Below are positions 17,393-25,402 of a DNA stretch of 50,571 nt, piece after piece (position 1 is the first letter of the stretch; every line of letters begins with the position of its first letter). The position numbers and the translations under genes were made by a program. The notes beneath the pieces were generated by a model that saw only the letters and a program-made list of their open reading frames with translations, was not told the DNA's origin and did not search any database. The DNA lies in assembly GCA_018819925.1 (NCBI GenBank), contig JAHJPG010000086.1, forward strand, positions 1 to 50,571, given 5' to 3'. This DNA comes from Pseudomonadota bacterium. Lineage in GTDB: Bacteria > Desulfobacterota > Desulfarculia > Desulfarculales > Desulfarculaceae.

Positions 17393-18746
17393 AGCGGCCC
17401 TCCAATTCCTGGGGGGAACGAGGCGGACCCTGGGGGCGGGACGCCTGGGGGGCGGCCAGCTTACCCAACATGAAAAAGGCGAAATCGTCGGGTTCGGCAA
17501 AGTTCATAACCGGGGAGGGGCCCAAACGCTCCTGGCCCGGCCGAACGATGCGGGGGGTTACGATAATGAGCAGTTCGGTTTTCTTTTTCTTGAACTCGGT
17601 GCTGCGGAACAAGACCCCCAGGATGGGCAGGTCTCCCAGCACCGGGAACTTGCTCACCGACTGGGTGATGTCGTCCCGGAACAGGCCGGCTATGGCGAAG
17701 CTCTGGCCGTCGGCCAACTCCAGCTGAGTCTTGGCCTTGCGGGTGGTCAGCCCGGGCACGGTGAAGCCCTGCACCACCACTGCGGTGGTCCAGTCCAGTT
17801 CGCTGACCTCCGGGGACACGGTGAGGCGGATGCGCCCCCCGGGCCGAACCTCGGGCAAGAAGCTCAACTGCACGCCGAACTTCTTGAAGGTGATGGTGAT
17901 GTTCTCCCGCTGGGGCACGGGGATGGGGAATTCGCCGCCGGCCAGGAAATCGGCCTGCTGGCCGCTGGCCGCCACCAGGTTGGGCTCGGCCAATATCTTG
18001 GCCAGGCCGTTTTCCTTGAGGATGTCCAAAAAGGCCGAGACCTGGGTCTGACCCTCGTGGAAGCCGCCCATGGCCGTGACCTTGTCGGAGAGACCCAGGG
18101 TGCCGTCGGAGTTGGGGGTGATCAGGCTGCCCAGCATGGTGAACAGGAAGTCGCCGGTAAGCGGGTTGAGGATGCGCAGGTTGATGTTCATGCGCTTGGT
18201 CACCCGGCGGCTGACCTCGGCGAAGCGCACTTGCAGCTGCACCTGCTGGTTGCCGCCCACCTCCAAGAGGCTGGTGGTCATTTTCGGGGCGTAGGCCTCG
18301 ACCAGTGCCTCGGCCCGCTTCTTGGCCGCCAGTGAGGAAACCTGCCCGGAGAGCACCACCGATCCCGCCAGGCCGCGCACTTCCACCGGCTCGTTGGGCA
18401 GGATCTGATAGAGCTGCTCTTTGAGGTCGGTGAGGTCGCGAACCACCACCACCTCGAACACCTCCAAGAGCCGGTCTTGCTGGTCCCAGAGGCTGACGTT
18501 GGTGGTGCCCACGGCCAGGGCGTTGAGATAGAGCTGACGCGGGGTGACCATGACCACGTCGGCCACCTGGGCCCGGCCCACGCTCACCCGCCCAACGGGC
18601 ATGGGCAGCTTGAGCAAGGTGGAATGTCCCAGCTTGAGCACCTCTCGCCGGGGCTCGGCCGCACCGGCGGCGTGGACCGCCAGGGAGCAGAAACCCGCCA
18701 GGAGTAGGGCCAGGAACAAAGATGAAATGCGGACCTTGGCAGACAC
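17370..18746 (-). CDS. cpaC: Tad pilus secretin CpaC/RcpA
   Basis: Outer-membrane secretin through which the Flp pilus exits, 458 residues, GTG start with an AAGGGAGG site. It has a signal peptide (about 1-27), an N-terminal pilus-specific domain (about 35-110, VGRAQVADVVMVTPRQLYLN), a BON-like segment (VVLSGQVSSLAAKKRAEALV) and the secretin domain (VQLQVRFAEVSR; LAEPNLVAASGQQADFLAGG; PVLGDLPILGVLFRS). Family-typical length. It starts 14 bases after cpaB ends. Confidence 0.93.
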   Translation of the reverse strand: MSAKVRISSLFLALLLAGFCSLAVHAAGAAEPRREVLKLGHSTLLKLPMPVGRVSVGRAQVADVVMVTPRQLYLNALAVGTTNVSLWDQQDRLLEVFEVVVVRDLTDLKEQLYQILPNEPVEVRGLAGSVVLSGQVSSLAAKKRAEALVEAYAPKMTTSLLEVGGNQQVQLQVRFAEVSRRVTKRMNINLRILNPLTGDFLFTMLGSLITPNSDGTLGLSDKVTAMGGFHEGQTQVSAFLDILKENGLAKILAEPNLVAASGQQADFLAGGEFPIPVPQRENITITFKKFGVQLSFLPEVRPGGRIRLTVSPEVSELDWTTAVVVQGFTVPGLTTRKAKTQLELADGQSFAIAGLFRDDITQSVSKFPVLGDLPILGVLFRSTEFKKKKTELLIIVTPRIVRPGQERLGPSPVMNFAEPDDFAFFMLGKLAAPQASRPQGPPRSPQELEGRFGHDLAW

Positions 18747-18760
18747 TGGCCTGACCTCCC

Positions 18761-19582
18761 TTAAAGAATCTGACGGCTGAGTTTGACCCCCTTGAGAACC
18801 TCCACCACCGTACCCTGGGGTTTCTGCGGTTCGGCCGCCTGGGCCGAGAGCTTGGGGATGGACAGGGGAACCAGGGCCGACAGGCTCACCCCACCGCCCT
18901 GGCTGGGCTCCCGGTCCGTCTGGTTGCGCAGGGCCAGCACCACCCGTCCCTCGTTGGAGGCCAGGGCCAGACGCTCGGCCTGCCCCGGCTTCAGCTGCAG
19001 GGTGACCACCTTGACCTTGTTGGTGCGGCCGCGCCCCTGATCGTCGCGCTGGATTTTCTCGCCCACGGTGAGCACGTTGATGTCTTCGAGCACGGTGCGG
19101 CTCACCGGGTCGTTGCGAAATGAGCCGCCGGCCAGGGTCACCAGCACATCCACCCGGTCGCCGGGCTGCACAAAGCCGCCCACCCCGATCACTTCGTCAA
19201 CCTTCACGGTCATGGCCCTGGAACCAGGCGGAACCACCGCCGAGAGTCCTCCGGCCGCGCCCTCGGGGGCCAGCTTGCCCGCCAGGACCACCTCGCCCTT
19301 GACCATGGGGCCCTTGAGCACCCGGCCCATCACCTGCTTGCTCTGGCCGAAACGTCCCGGCGGCAGGGCGCTCACCGGCCAGGCCTGCACCGCCAGATCT
19401 TTGGCGGTCAGCTGCTGGCCGGCGGGCAGCACCCGGGAGGCCACCACCACCGGGGCCAGGTTCAGCTTTTTGGCCCCTTCCCCGGCGCTCTGGACCCTGA
19501 GCCATTGGTGGGCGCCCCAGGCGGCGGCCCCGGCCAAGACCAGGGCCAGGATCAAAAATATCAACGGACCTTTACGGGACAT
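18761..19582 (-). CDS. cpaB: Flp pilus assembly protein CpaB/RcpC
   Basis: A 273-residue protein with an N-terminal membrane anchor (LIFLILALVLAGAAAWGAH) and an SAF domain (about 45-110, VVASRVLPAGQQLTAKDLAV). The RcpC/CpaB domain follows (AMTVKVDEVIGVGGFVQPGDRVDVLVT), then a periplasmic tail. Members of the family bridge the secretin and the inner-membrane machine. Site GAGGTGA; eight bases follow tadE. Confidence 0.92.
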   Translation of the reverse strand: MSRKGPLIFLILALVLAGAAAWGAHQWLRVQSAGEGAKKLNLAPVVVASRVLPAGQQLTAKDLAVQAWPVSALPPGRFGQSKQVMGRVLKGPMVKGEVVLAGKLAPEGAAGGLSAVVPPGSRAMTVKVDEVIGVGGFVQPGDRVDVLVTLAGGSFRNDPVSRTVLEDINVLTVGEKIQRDDQGRGRTNKVKVVTLQLKPGQAERLALASNEGRVVLALRNQTDREPSQGGGVSLSALVPLSIPKLSAQAAEPQKPQGTVVEVLKGVKLSRQIL

Positions 19583-19590
19583 GCATCACC

Positions 19591-20004
19591 TCACTCGTGG
19601 CGCATCACAGTGGTGGCGCTCAGGTTTACCGCGCTGAGGGAGGAAGGGATCAGGGCCCCCAGCATGGGCAGTTGATAGGTGCTGTCCACTTGCACAGAGA
19701 CCAGGGTGCCGGCGCTGGACTCGGCGCCGGTGGCGGTCACGGTGAAGGACCCGGGAAAGCCGGCTTGGGTGAGTAGGGTCTGCACATGGGTTTCCACGTC
19801 GGTGTTGGTGATGTCCCCGGGGTTGAGCAGGCTGGCCATGCGGGCGCCGTCCCGGCTGGCGTTGACCAGCATCTGTTTGGCGTACCAAGCCGAGCCCAAC
19901 TCCACCACCGCGAACACCAGCAAGAGAAACACCGGGAGGAACAGGGCGAACTCCACCGCCACCGAACCGCGCTCCGAGATCAATCGGCGAAATAGTCTCA
20001 TCAT
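19591..20004 (-). CDS. tadE: TadE-like minor pseudopilin
   Basis: A 137-residue protein starting MMRLF at 20004, overlapping the tadV stop by 4 bases. A short basic head is followed by RGSVAVEFALFLPVFLLLVF, where Glu at +5 of the processed form (G/SVAVEFAL) fits prepilin-peptidase substrates. A small extracytoplasmic domain follows (LVSVQVDSTYQLPML). The longer in-frame extension upstream overlaps tadV and is rejected. Expected partner of the TadG-like proteins. Confidence 0.9.
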   Translation of the reverse strand: MMRLFRRLISERGSVAVEFALFLPVFLLLVFAVVELGSAWYAKQMLVNASRDGARMASLLNPGDITNTDVETHVQTLLTQAGFPGSFTVTATGAESSAGTLVSVQVDSTYQLPMLGALIPSSLSAVNLSATTVMRHE

Positions 20005-20570
20005 GCCGCCCCCTTGAGCAGGGCCAGCCAAAGGGCTCCGGCGCAGATGGCCAGGCCGTAGGGCAGCTTGAGGCCCTTGCCCGCCACCCACCAGCGCTTG
20101 AGGCCTCCTGGACCGTGGGCCGCCAGAATTCTTAGCAGGGCCAGCGCGCCGCCGCAGAGCACGGTGAGCAAAAACAGCTCCAGTGCGCCCCAGCCCCCCA
20201 CGAAAACACCCAGGGCGCCCAGGGCCTTTACGTCGCCGGCCCCCACCGCGCCCAGGAAAAAGAACACCGCCATCAGGCCAAAAGCCACAAAGCCGCCTGC
20301 CAGGGCTTGGGCCAGGGCGGACCATCCCCCGGCGGCCCCGGCCACGGCCAGGCCGCAACAGGCGGCCAGGGCGTTGAGTTGGTTGGGGATGCGCAGGGTG
20401 GCCAGGTCGTAACTGGCCATGATAAGGCCGAACAGGGCCATCAAAAGAAGGTTGCCCTGGCCGGCTCCCGTGTGGGTGGCCAGCCAGGGCATAAAAAGGC
20501 AGGCGGGGAGCAGGCCCCAGCTGGGTCCGCTCAACTGGGCAAGTGCACTGCTCTCCGCCCGCGCCAACAT
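20001..20570 (-). CDS. tadV: prepilin peptidase TadV/CpaA
   Basis: A24-family aspartyl protease, 189 residues, six predicted membrane helices. Catalytic aspartates are in ASYDLATLRIPNQLN (first Asp) and GAVGAGDVKALG (GxGD motif). It cleaves the leader of Flp and of TadE-type pseudopilins at the cytoplasmic face. It starts 28 bases after the flp stop. Confidence 0.9.
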   Translation of the reverse strand: MLARAESSALAQLSGPSWGLLPACLFMPWLATHTGAGQGNLLLMALFGLIMASYDLATLRIPNQLNALAACCGLAVAGAAGGWSALAQALAGGFVAFGLMAVFFFLGAVGAGDVKALGALGVFVGGWGALELFLLTVLCGGALALLRILAAHGPGGLKRWWVAGKGLKLPYGLAICAGALWLALLKGAA

Positions 20571-20592
20571 AAGTTCGACCTTTTTCCCACCG

Positions 20593-20607
20593 GGCAGCCT
20601 AGCTGCC
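20593..20607 (-). other. small hairpin whose loop is the flp stop codon
   Basis: GGCAGC and GCTGCC form a perfect 6-bp stem and the three loop bases are exactly the flp stop codon (TAG on the minus strand). There is no T-run, so it is not an intrinsic terminator. It might stabilise the flp 3' end or slow read-through into tadV. Confidence 0.4.
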
Positions 20608-20781
20608 AGAGGTGTTAAGAGCGCTGGTGGCTGCCGAGATCTTGGAGGTGACCGTGGTGCCCAAGGTGTAGGCCGCGGTGGCGATGGCCGCCCCGATCAG
20701 GGCCAAAAGCAGGGCGTACTCCACCGCGCTGATGCCGGAATCCTCGGTGATGAGCTTCTTGATTTCTTGCCAGGCCTTCAT
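20599..20781 (-). CDS. flp: Flp/Fap-type major pilin
   Basis: A 60-residue prepilin from the ATG at 20781 with a near-perfect AGGAGGG site. The leader is MKAWQEIKKLITEDSG, and predicted cleavage is G/ISAVEYALLLALIGAAI with Glu5 and Tyr6, the Flp hallmark. The remainder is one hydrophobic helix plus a short Ser/Thr-rich tail. First gene of the Tad operon, so it should be the most highly expressed. A longer frame up to 20868 is not supported by the start signal. Confidence 0.95.
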   Translation of the reverse strand: MKAWQEIKKLITEDSGISAVEYALLLALIGAAIATAAYTLGTTVTSKISAATSALNTSGS

Positions 20782-20851
20782 GATTTCCCTCCTGCTTGGA
20801 GAATAAGGGTGCCAAGGGACCGTTTGTCTTTCAGCTTTGGCCGAATAGATA

Positions 20852-20869
20852 AACAAGAAAGATGCCAAG
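20852..20869 (-). promoter_or_regulatory. candidate sigma-54 promoter of the flp-tad operon
   Basis: On the minus strand, TTGGCATCTTTCTTGTT matches the -24 element (TTGGCA) with correct spacing to a -12 element of TTGTT, which has GT instead of the usual GC. It would give a leader of roughly 60 bases before the flp ATG. The neighbouring NtrC-family gene with a GAFTGA loop makes sigma-54 control likely. Confidence 0.5.
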
Positions 20870-20914
20870 ATGGGGGTGGAAGCAAAAAAAACCGTGGGGC
20901 GTGGGTGTTGGCGG

Positions 20915-20948
20915 ATAAAAATAAAATAAAAACAATTAGATATAAAAA
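20915..20948 (-). promoter_or_regulatory. A/T-rich tract, possible IHF bend site
   Basis: A stretch of almost only A and T in a G+C-rich genome, lying between the sigma-54-like promoter and the 28-bp palindrome. On the minus strand, TATCTAATTGTTTT resembles the IHF consensus with two mismatches. Position and composition fit a DNA-bending site. Confidence 0.35.
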
Positions 20949-21019
20949 TGGCTCGTGGCGGCCACTGGGGCCTGGGGAAGCGGAAATCTGGGCGGGTGGG
21001 GTTTCCGAAATTGGGGGGC

Positions 21020-21047
21020 TTACGATATCGTAATTACGATATCGTAA
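21020..21047. promoter_or_regulatory. 28-bp palindrome: two adjacent TTACGATATCGTAA sites
   Basis: Two directly adjacent copies of the perfect 14-bp palindrome TTACGATATCGTAA form a 28-bp palindrome. It lies 12 bases after the regulator stop codon and about 170 bases upstream of the sigma-54-like promoter. No T-run follows on either strand, so it is more likely a regulator-binding (enhancer) site than a terminator. Confidence 0.6.
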
Positions 21048-21058
21048 GGAGGCCAGGT

Positions 21059-22453
21059 TCAGCGGCGGCGGCGCGCCTCCAGGCCGGGATGGCTAAGGCC
21101 CAGCTTGTCCAGCTTGTAGGACAGGGCCCGGGGAGAGATGCCCAACATCTGCGCCGCCCGGCTCTGCACCCAGTCGCTTCTTTGCAGGGCGTCTTCCACG
21201 GCCAGGCGCTCGAGTTCCTTTAGGTCCAGGGTCGGCAGCCCTCCGTTTCCGCCGTTTTTTTTCTGCGCGTGCGGGCTCAGGCCCAGATCGGAGGATTGGA
21301 TGATCTCGCCAGCGGCGAAAAGCACCGCCCGCTCCACCGAGTTGCGCAACTCGCGTATGTTGCCCGGCCAGCGATAATCCTGGATGGCCAGGGCCGCCTC
21401 CTCGGAGAAACGGCGATCCATACAGCGGGTTTCGCGGCAAAACTTTTCCCTGAACATTTCGGCCAGGGGCAGGAGGTCCTCCTTGCGCCGGCGCAGGGGA
21501 GGGATGTGGATGGGGGCCACCGACAGACGGTAAAAAAGGTCCTCCCGGAAGCGGCCCTCGGACACGGCCAGGTCAAGGTCCAGGTTGGTGGCGGCGATGA
21601 TGCGCACGTCCACTTTGATGGAGCGCGAGCCGCCGATGGGCTGCACCTCCTTGTCCTCGATGGCCCGGAGGGTCTTGGCCTGGGTGGCCGGGCTCATGTC
21701 GCCCACCTCGTCCAAAAACAGGGTGCCGCCGTGGGCCTGCTGGATGCGGCCCACCCGGGCCTTGTGGGCGCCGGTGAAGGCGCCCTTTTCATGGCCGAAC
21801 AGCTCGCTTTCCAGCAGGGTCTCGGTGAGGGCCGCGCAGTTCACCGTGACCAGGTTGGCATCCTTGCGTGGGCTGTTGGCGTGGATGGTCCCGGCCAACA
21901 GGCTCTTGCCGGTGCCGGTTTCGCCGGTCAAAAGCACGGTCACGTCGGCTTCGGCCACCCGGGCCACCTTGGTCAACACCTTGGCCATGGCCGGGCTCTG
22001 GGCCACCAGGGCTTTCAGGTGGTAGATGTAGGGTTGCTCGTGGCGCAGGTAGTCCACAGCGTGGTTGAGCTGGACCTTATTCAGGGCGCGGCGCACGGTG
22101 AGGCGCAGGTGCTCCAGGTTCAGGGGCTTTTGCTGGAAGTCGAAGGCCCCCCGGCGCATGGCCTCCACCGCCACGTCCACCGTGCCGTAGCCGGTGATGA
22201 TGATCACCGGGGTGCCGGGCAGGTGCTCCTCCACATAGGCCAAAAGCTCCTCGCCGCTGGCCCCGGGCATGCGCAGGTCGGTGATGATCAGGTGGAAGCC
22301 CTGTTTTTCCAAAAGGGCGATGGCCTCGTCGCCACGGCCGGCTTCCACCACCCCATGGTTGTCCATGGACAAGGCCTCGGCCAATATCTGCCGGGCCTCC
22401 TGGTCGTCGTCCACCAGCAGTATTTGGTGCCTGGTGCGCAAGCTTTCATCCAT
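21059..22453 (-). CDS. NtrC-family sigma-54-dependent response regulator
   Basis: A 464-residue regulator. The receiver domain (1-125) has Asp59 as phospho-acceptor (IITDLRMPG). The AAA+ domain (about 145-380) has Walker A GETGTGKS (177-184), the sigma-54-contact loop GAFTGA (224-229) and Walker B GGTLFLDEVGDM. A Fis-type helix-turn-helix sits at the C-terminus (VQSRAAQMLGISPRALSYKL). It is the last of four overlapping signalling genes and directly precedes the flp control region, so it probably activates the Tad pilus operon. The start overlaps the preceding receiver gene by 8 bases. Confidence 0.93.
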   Translation of the reverse strand: MDESLRTRHQILLVDDDQEARQILAEALSMDNHGVVEAGRGDEAIALLEKQGFHLIITDLRMPGASGEELLAYVEEHLPGTPVIIITGYGTVDVAVEAMRRGAFDFQQKPLNLEHLRLTVRRALNKVQLNHAVDYLRHEQPYIYHLKALVAQSPAMAKVLTKVARVAEADVTVLLTGETGTGKSLLAGTIHANSPRKDANLVTVNCAALTETLLESELFGHEKGAFTGAHKARVGRIQQAHGGTLFLDEVGDMSPATQAKTLRAIEDKEVQPIGGSRSIKVDVRIIAATNLDLDLAVSEGRFREDLFYRLSVAPIHIPPLRRRKEDLLPLAEMFREKFCRETRCMDRRFSEEAALAIQDYRWPGNIRELRNSVERAVLFAAGEIIQSSDLGLSPHAQKKNGGNGGLPTLDLKELERLAVEDALQRSDWVQSRAAQMLGISPRALSYKLDKLGLSHPGLEARRRR

Positions 22454-22841
22454 GGCGTTCGGCCAGGTAGCGCCTTAGAAAGGGCAGCACCTCATGGGTG
22501 AACTTGAGAGGTTTTTCAAAATAGGGCCGCTGGCGGGCCACCAGTTCCTGGCGGGTTTCCTCTTCCCAGAAAAAGGCGGTGAGGAATATGACATCGCTGA
22601 AGTCGAAGTCCTTGGACAGCCAGTCGGCCAATTCGAAGCCGTTGGCCCCGGGAAGCTTGATGTCCAACAGCGCCGCGTCGGGGAAACGGTCGGTCTGGCG
22701 GAACCAGGCCATGGCTTCCTCGGCGCTGCCGGCGGTGGCCACCTCGTAGCCATCGGATTCCAGCCAGTCGCCAAAGGTCTGCAACACACCCGGCTCATCG
22801 TCAACTATTAATATAAGGCTCAATCCTGCCCCCCTTGCCAT
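22446..22841 (-). CDS. single-domain response regulator (receiver only)
   Basis: CheY-like receiver of 131 residues from the ATG at 22841. A TTG at 22823 with a better site (AAGGGGGGCAGGA) would give 125 residues and overlap the sensor stop as TTGA. Acidic pocket DDE near residue 14, phospho-Asp60 (ALLDIKLPG), conserved Lys in YFEKPLKF. There is no output domain, so it may be a phosphate relay or sink between the kinase and the NtrC-type protein, or act by protein binding. Confidence 0.86.
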   Translation of the reverse strand: MARGAGLSLILIVDDEPGVLQTFGDWLESDGYEVATAGSAEEAMAWFRQTDRFPDAALLDIKLPGANGFELADWLSKDFDFSDVIFLTAFFWEEETRQELVARQRPYFEKPLKFTHEVLPFLRRYLAERHG

Positions 22842-24145
22842 TTATCGGGATGCAGGCGGTACATGCTCGCCTTGCCCACCTGTCCATCATATACCAGTTC
22901 CACTTGGCCTTGGCTCAAGCGCTCCAACTCCTTTACCGTGTCCTCGATATCTTCGGTGGCCGCCTCGGCGTTGGCCAGGCCCACCCCCAGAGCTCCCTTG
23001 TCGCCGGCCAGCTTGTGCTGGAGCATCTCATGCACCCCCCGGATCACCGAAAGATCGTTGCGCACCCGGTGACTCACCGTGCCGGTATAGCGCCGCAAGG
23101 CGGTCTTTTCCAGCATGCGGTTCTCGCGCCGCAGGGAGGCCAGGGTGTAGGCCCCGCCGGCCGCGGCCAAGAGCAGCAGGCTGATCAGGGCGATGGCCCC
23201 GAAGCGGTTCAAGGTGCGCTGGCCCACGGCGCCCAACTCGGCGGCGTTCTCCACCACGGCCACGATAAGGTGGTCGCCCATGGTGCGCCAGTATAGATGC
23301 GCCCGGTCTCGCCCGAGCCCTTGGACCAAACTGCCCCCGGCCCCGAAGAGCCCCTCCTGGGCGCTTTTGAGGCCCTGGGCCATGGCTTGGGGCAGGGCTC
23401 CGGAGGCCAGGAAGGCCGCCGCGCTGGTTTTGGCCAGGCCGTCGGTGGCCACCCCCAGGGTTCCCCGCGAGTCCATGAGCCAAAGGCTGACCCCGTTGGT
23501 CCCGGCCTTGATGACGTCGCGGTACAATTGGTCGAATGCCTGTTGCTGTATTACCGCGCCCTTGAGGCGGCCCGCCTCATCCCGCCAGGGAGCGGCGGTT
23601 ATAAACACCAGCCTGCCAGGCGCTGGCAGCAGGGGCGACACGTAAAAACTGCGCCCGGGGTCGTCCTGGAAGGCCTTGATTACAAAAGAGTAGCTATCCA
23701 GCCAGGGGTCGCCCAGCCAGGGCTTTTCTTTTTTCAGGCGGGCCAGGCGCCCCGGGCTCAGGGGTTCGCCGTCTTTGTTGATCACCGCCGCCTGCTTGCT
23801 GGGGCGCGTCTGTCCGTCCAAGCCGATGACCGCCATGCCTTCGATGAAGCTGTGGCCGTCGGGATATACGTACCAAGCCAAGGTGTCGGTCATGAGCCGG
23901 GCCTCGTCGTAAGAGCCCAGGTGCCGCACGTCGTCGCTGGTGTCGGCCAGGGAGTCCCATGTCGCGTCGTAGAGCTGCTCCTGCCACTGGTTGAGCTGGT
24001 TGTTCACCTGGCGGTGATGCTTGCTCAGGGCCTCGCTCTTCACGTCAGCGCGCAACCAGAAATAACTGCCGGCCAAGACCAGGGCGGCCACCAAGGTGAC
24101 CAGGGCGAAAAAGGCCCAACTGTTCCTGTAGGCTTGTCTACTCAT
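22820..24145 (-). CDS. membrane sensor with His-containing dimerisation segment but no kinase ATPase domain
   Basis: A 441-residue protein from MSRQAYRNS at 24145, overlapping the preceding kinase stop by 8 bases. TM1 is at about 9-31, an extracytoplasmic sensor domain (Cache-like by size) at about 32-312, TM2 at about 315-338, then only 103 cytoplasmic residues. Those contain TVSHRVRNDLSVIRG with His359, resembling an H-box, and a helical tail. No N, G1 or G2 box follows and there is no room for one before the next gene. It may dimerise with, or be phosphorylated by, the adjacent complete kinase. Confidence 0.75.
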   Translation of the reverse strand: MSRQAYRNSWAFFALVTLVAALVLAGSYFWLRADVKSEALSKHHRQVNNQLNQWQEQLYDATWDSLADTSDDVRHLGSYDEARLMTDTLAWYVYPDGHSFIEGMAVIGLDGQTRPSKQAAVINKDGEPLSPGRLARLKKEKPWLGDPWLDSYSFVIKAFQDDPGRSFYVSPLLPAPGRLVFITAAPWRDEAGRLKGAVIQQQAFDQLYRDVIKAGTNGVSLWLMDSRGTLGVATDGLAKTSAAAFLASGALPQAMAQGLKSAQEGLFGAGGSLVQGLGRDRAHLYWRTMGDHLIVAVVENAAELGAVGQRTLNRFGAIALISLLLLAAAGGAYTLASLRRENRMLEKTALRRYTGTVSHRVRNDLSVIRGVHEMLQHKLAGDKGALGVGLANAEAATEDIEDTVKELERLSQGQVELVYDGQVGKASMYRLHPDKWQGGQD

Positions 24146-25187
24146 GGCCGCCTTGCGCCTGTAGGGGCAGCTTGAGGGTGAAAACCGTCTTGCCCGGGCG
24201 GCTTTCCAGGTGGTAGCGGGCTCCATAGGGGCTCAACAACTGGCGCACCGAATGCAACCCCAATCCCACCGATTGCCCGGCCTTTTTGCCGTGGCTGAAA
24301 AAGGGCTCGAAGATGTGGGGCCTGATGTCCGGGGCTATGCCCCCGCCGTTGTCGCTGATGGACACCTCCAGCCAGCCCTGGCTGGAGCGGGTGGCCAGGC
24401 CCAGGCGGCGATCCTTTTGGCCTTGGGTGGCCTCCAGCGCGTTAAGGATGACGTTGCGCAGGGCTTGGGAGAAATCAGAGTAGATACCCTTTAAGACCGG
24501 CAGTTTGGAATCCAGATCCCAGGAAATCTCCACCCCGTGTTTTATCTCAAGGTCATTGAGCAGGAAGGAGATTTCGGCCCGCAGTATTTCGTTGAGGTTC
24601 AACGTCAGCTGATGTTGGCGGGTGTCGCCGCTTATCTTGGCCATGAGGTCTCGGGTGGTGGCGGTTATCTGGTCCACTTGGTTGATTATTTTTTCGTTGC
24701 TCCGCCGCAGGACCACGGGCCAGTCGCGCAGGCGCTGAGGCAGGCCGGCGTCTTCCCGGTGCAGTTCTTTGAGCTTGGTGTTGGTCATTTCGGCCGAGGA
24801 GCGGATCACGCTGAGGGGGCCGGCCAAGTTGTGCAAAAGGCCGGCGGCCATGGAGCCCAACTCGGTGAGGCTGACGTTTTCCCGGAAGACCCACATCTGG
24901 GTGCCGTCCTCCAGGCCGAAGGCTAGGCCCCGCACCAAAGCGCCCGGCCCTTGGGCCGTCACCACCCGGCTCAAGAACGCCGCCTCGTCGCCCTGGCCCA
25001 GCATGGGGGGCGGCGGGTCCAAAAATTGATCGGGCTCCGCTTCGCACAACTCATCCAGGTCCCTGGCCAATAGGCTTTCCCCGGCTGGGTTGGCATAGCT
25101 CAGTTTTCCCTCCGTGATCACCACTATCGCGTCTTGGCCCACCGAGGCCGCCAAGAGGAAACGAGTGTGATAGTCGGGCAGGCTCAA
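24138..25187 (-). CDS. soluble PAS-domain sensor histidine kinase
   Basis: A 349-residue kinase if started at the TTG at 25187 (site GGGAGAG). An in-frame extension to 25349 encodes unlikely low-complexity sequence. The PAS-like domain spans about 10-100 (QDAIVVITEGKLSYANPAGE). H-box His119 is in GLLHNLAGPLSVI, the N-box is ALRNVILNALEAT, G1 is DNGGGI, the F-box is IFEPFF and G2 is VGLGLHSV. No membrane helix, so cytoplasmic. First gene of the four-gene signalling set; its partners are the receiver-only protein and the NtrC-type regulator. Confidence 0.85.
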   Translation of the reverse strand: MSLPDYHTRFLLAASVGQDAIVVITEGKLSYANPAGESLLARDLDELCEAEPDQFLDPPPPMLGQGDEAAFLSRVVTAQGPGALVRGLAFGLEDGTQMWVFRENVSLTELGSMAAGLLHNLAGPLSVIRSSAEMTNTKLKELHREDAGLPQRLRDWPVVLRRSNEKIINQVDQITATTRDLMAKISGDTRQHQLTLNLNEILRAEISFLLNDLEIKHGVEISWDLDSKLPVLKGIYSDFSQALRNVILNALEATQGQKDRRLGLATRSSQGWLEVSISDNGGGIAPDIRPHIFEPFFSHGKKAGQSVGLGLHSVRQLLSPYGARYHLESRPGKTVFTLKLPLQAQGGHE

Positions 25188-25402
25188 GTTAACTCTCCCT
25201 GGCTGATGACTTGGATACACTGCATAGCGGGCGGTCCCTTGGCCACGCCCGCGCCGCTGCCCGCCTGCGGCGGGATTGGCCGGTGGGCAGCCCTTGGCCG
25301 CCAGCAGCGCCTGGACGCCGGCATGGAGGCCGGAACATCCGCGTAGCATGTTTCAGCATATACCAAATGCCACGTACTTGGCCAACGCGCGGCGGGGAGG
25401 GT

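Noticed and set aside
20798-20816. Second sigma-54-like element (TTGGCACCC) upstream of flp
   Set aside because: The -12 part is poor and the transcript would start within about 10 bases of the flp ATG, leaving no room for its ribosome site.
21020-21047. 28-bp palindrome as a transcription terminator
   Set aside because: No T-run on either strand; the flank on the minus strand is C-rich.
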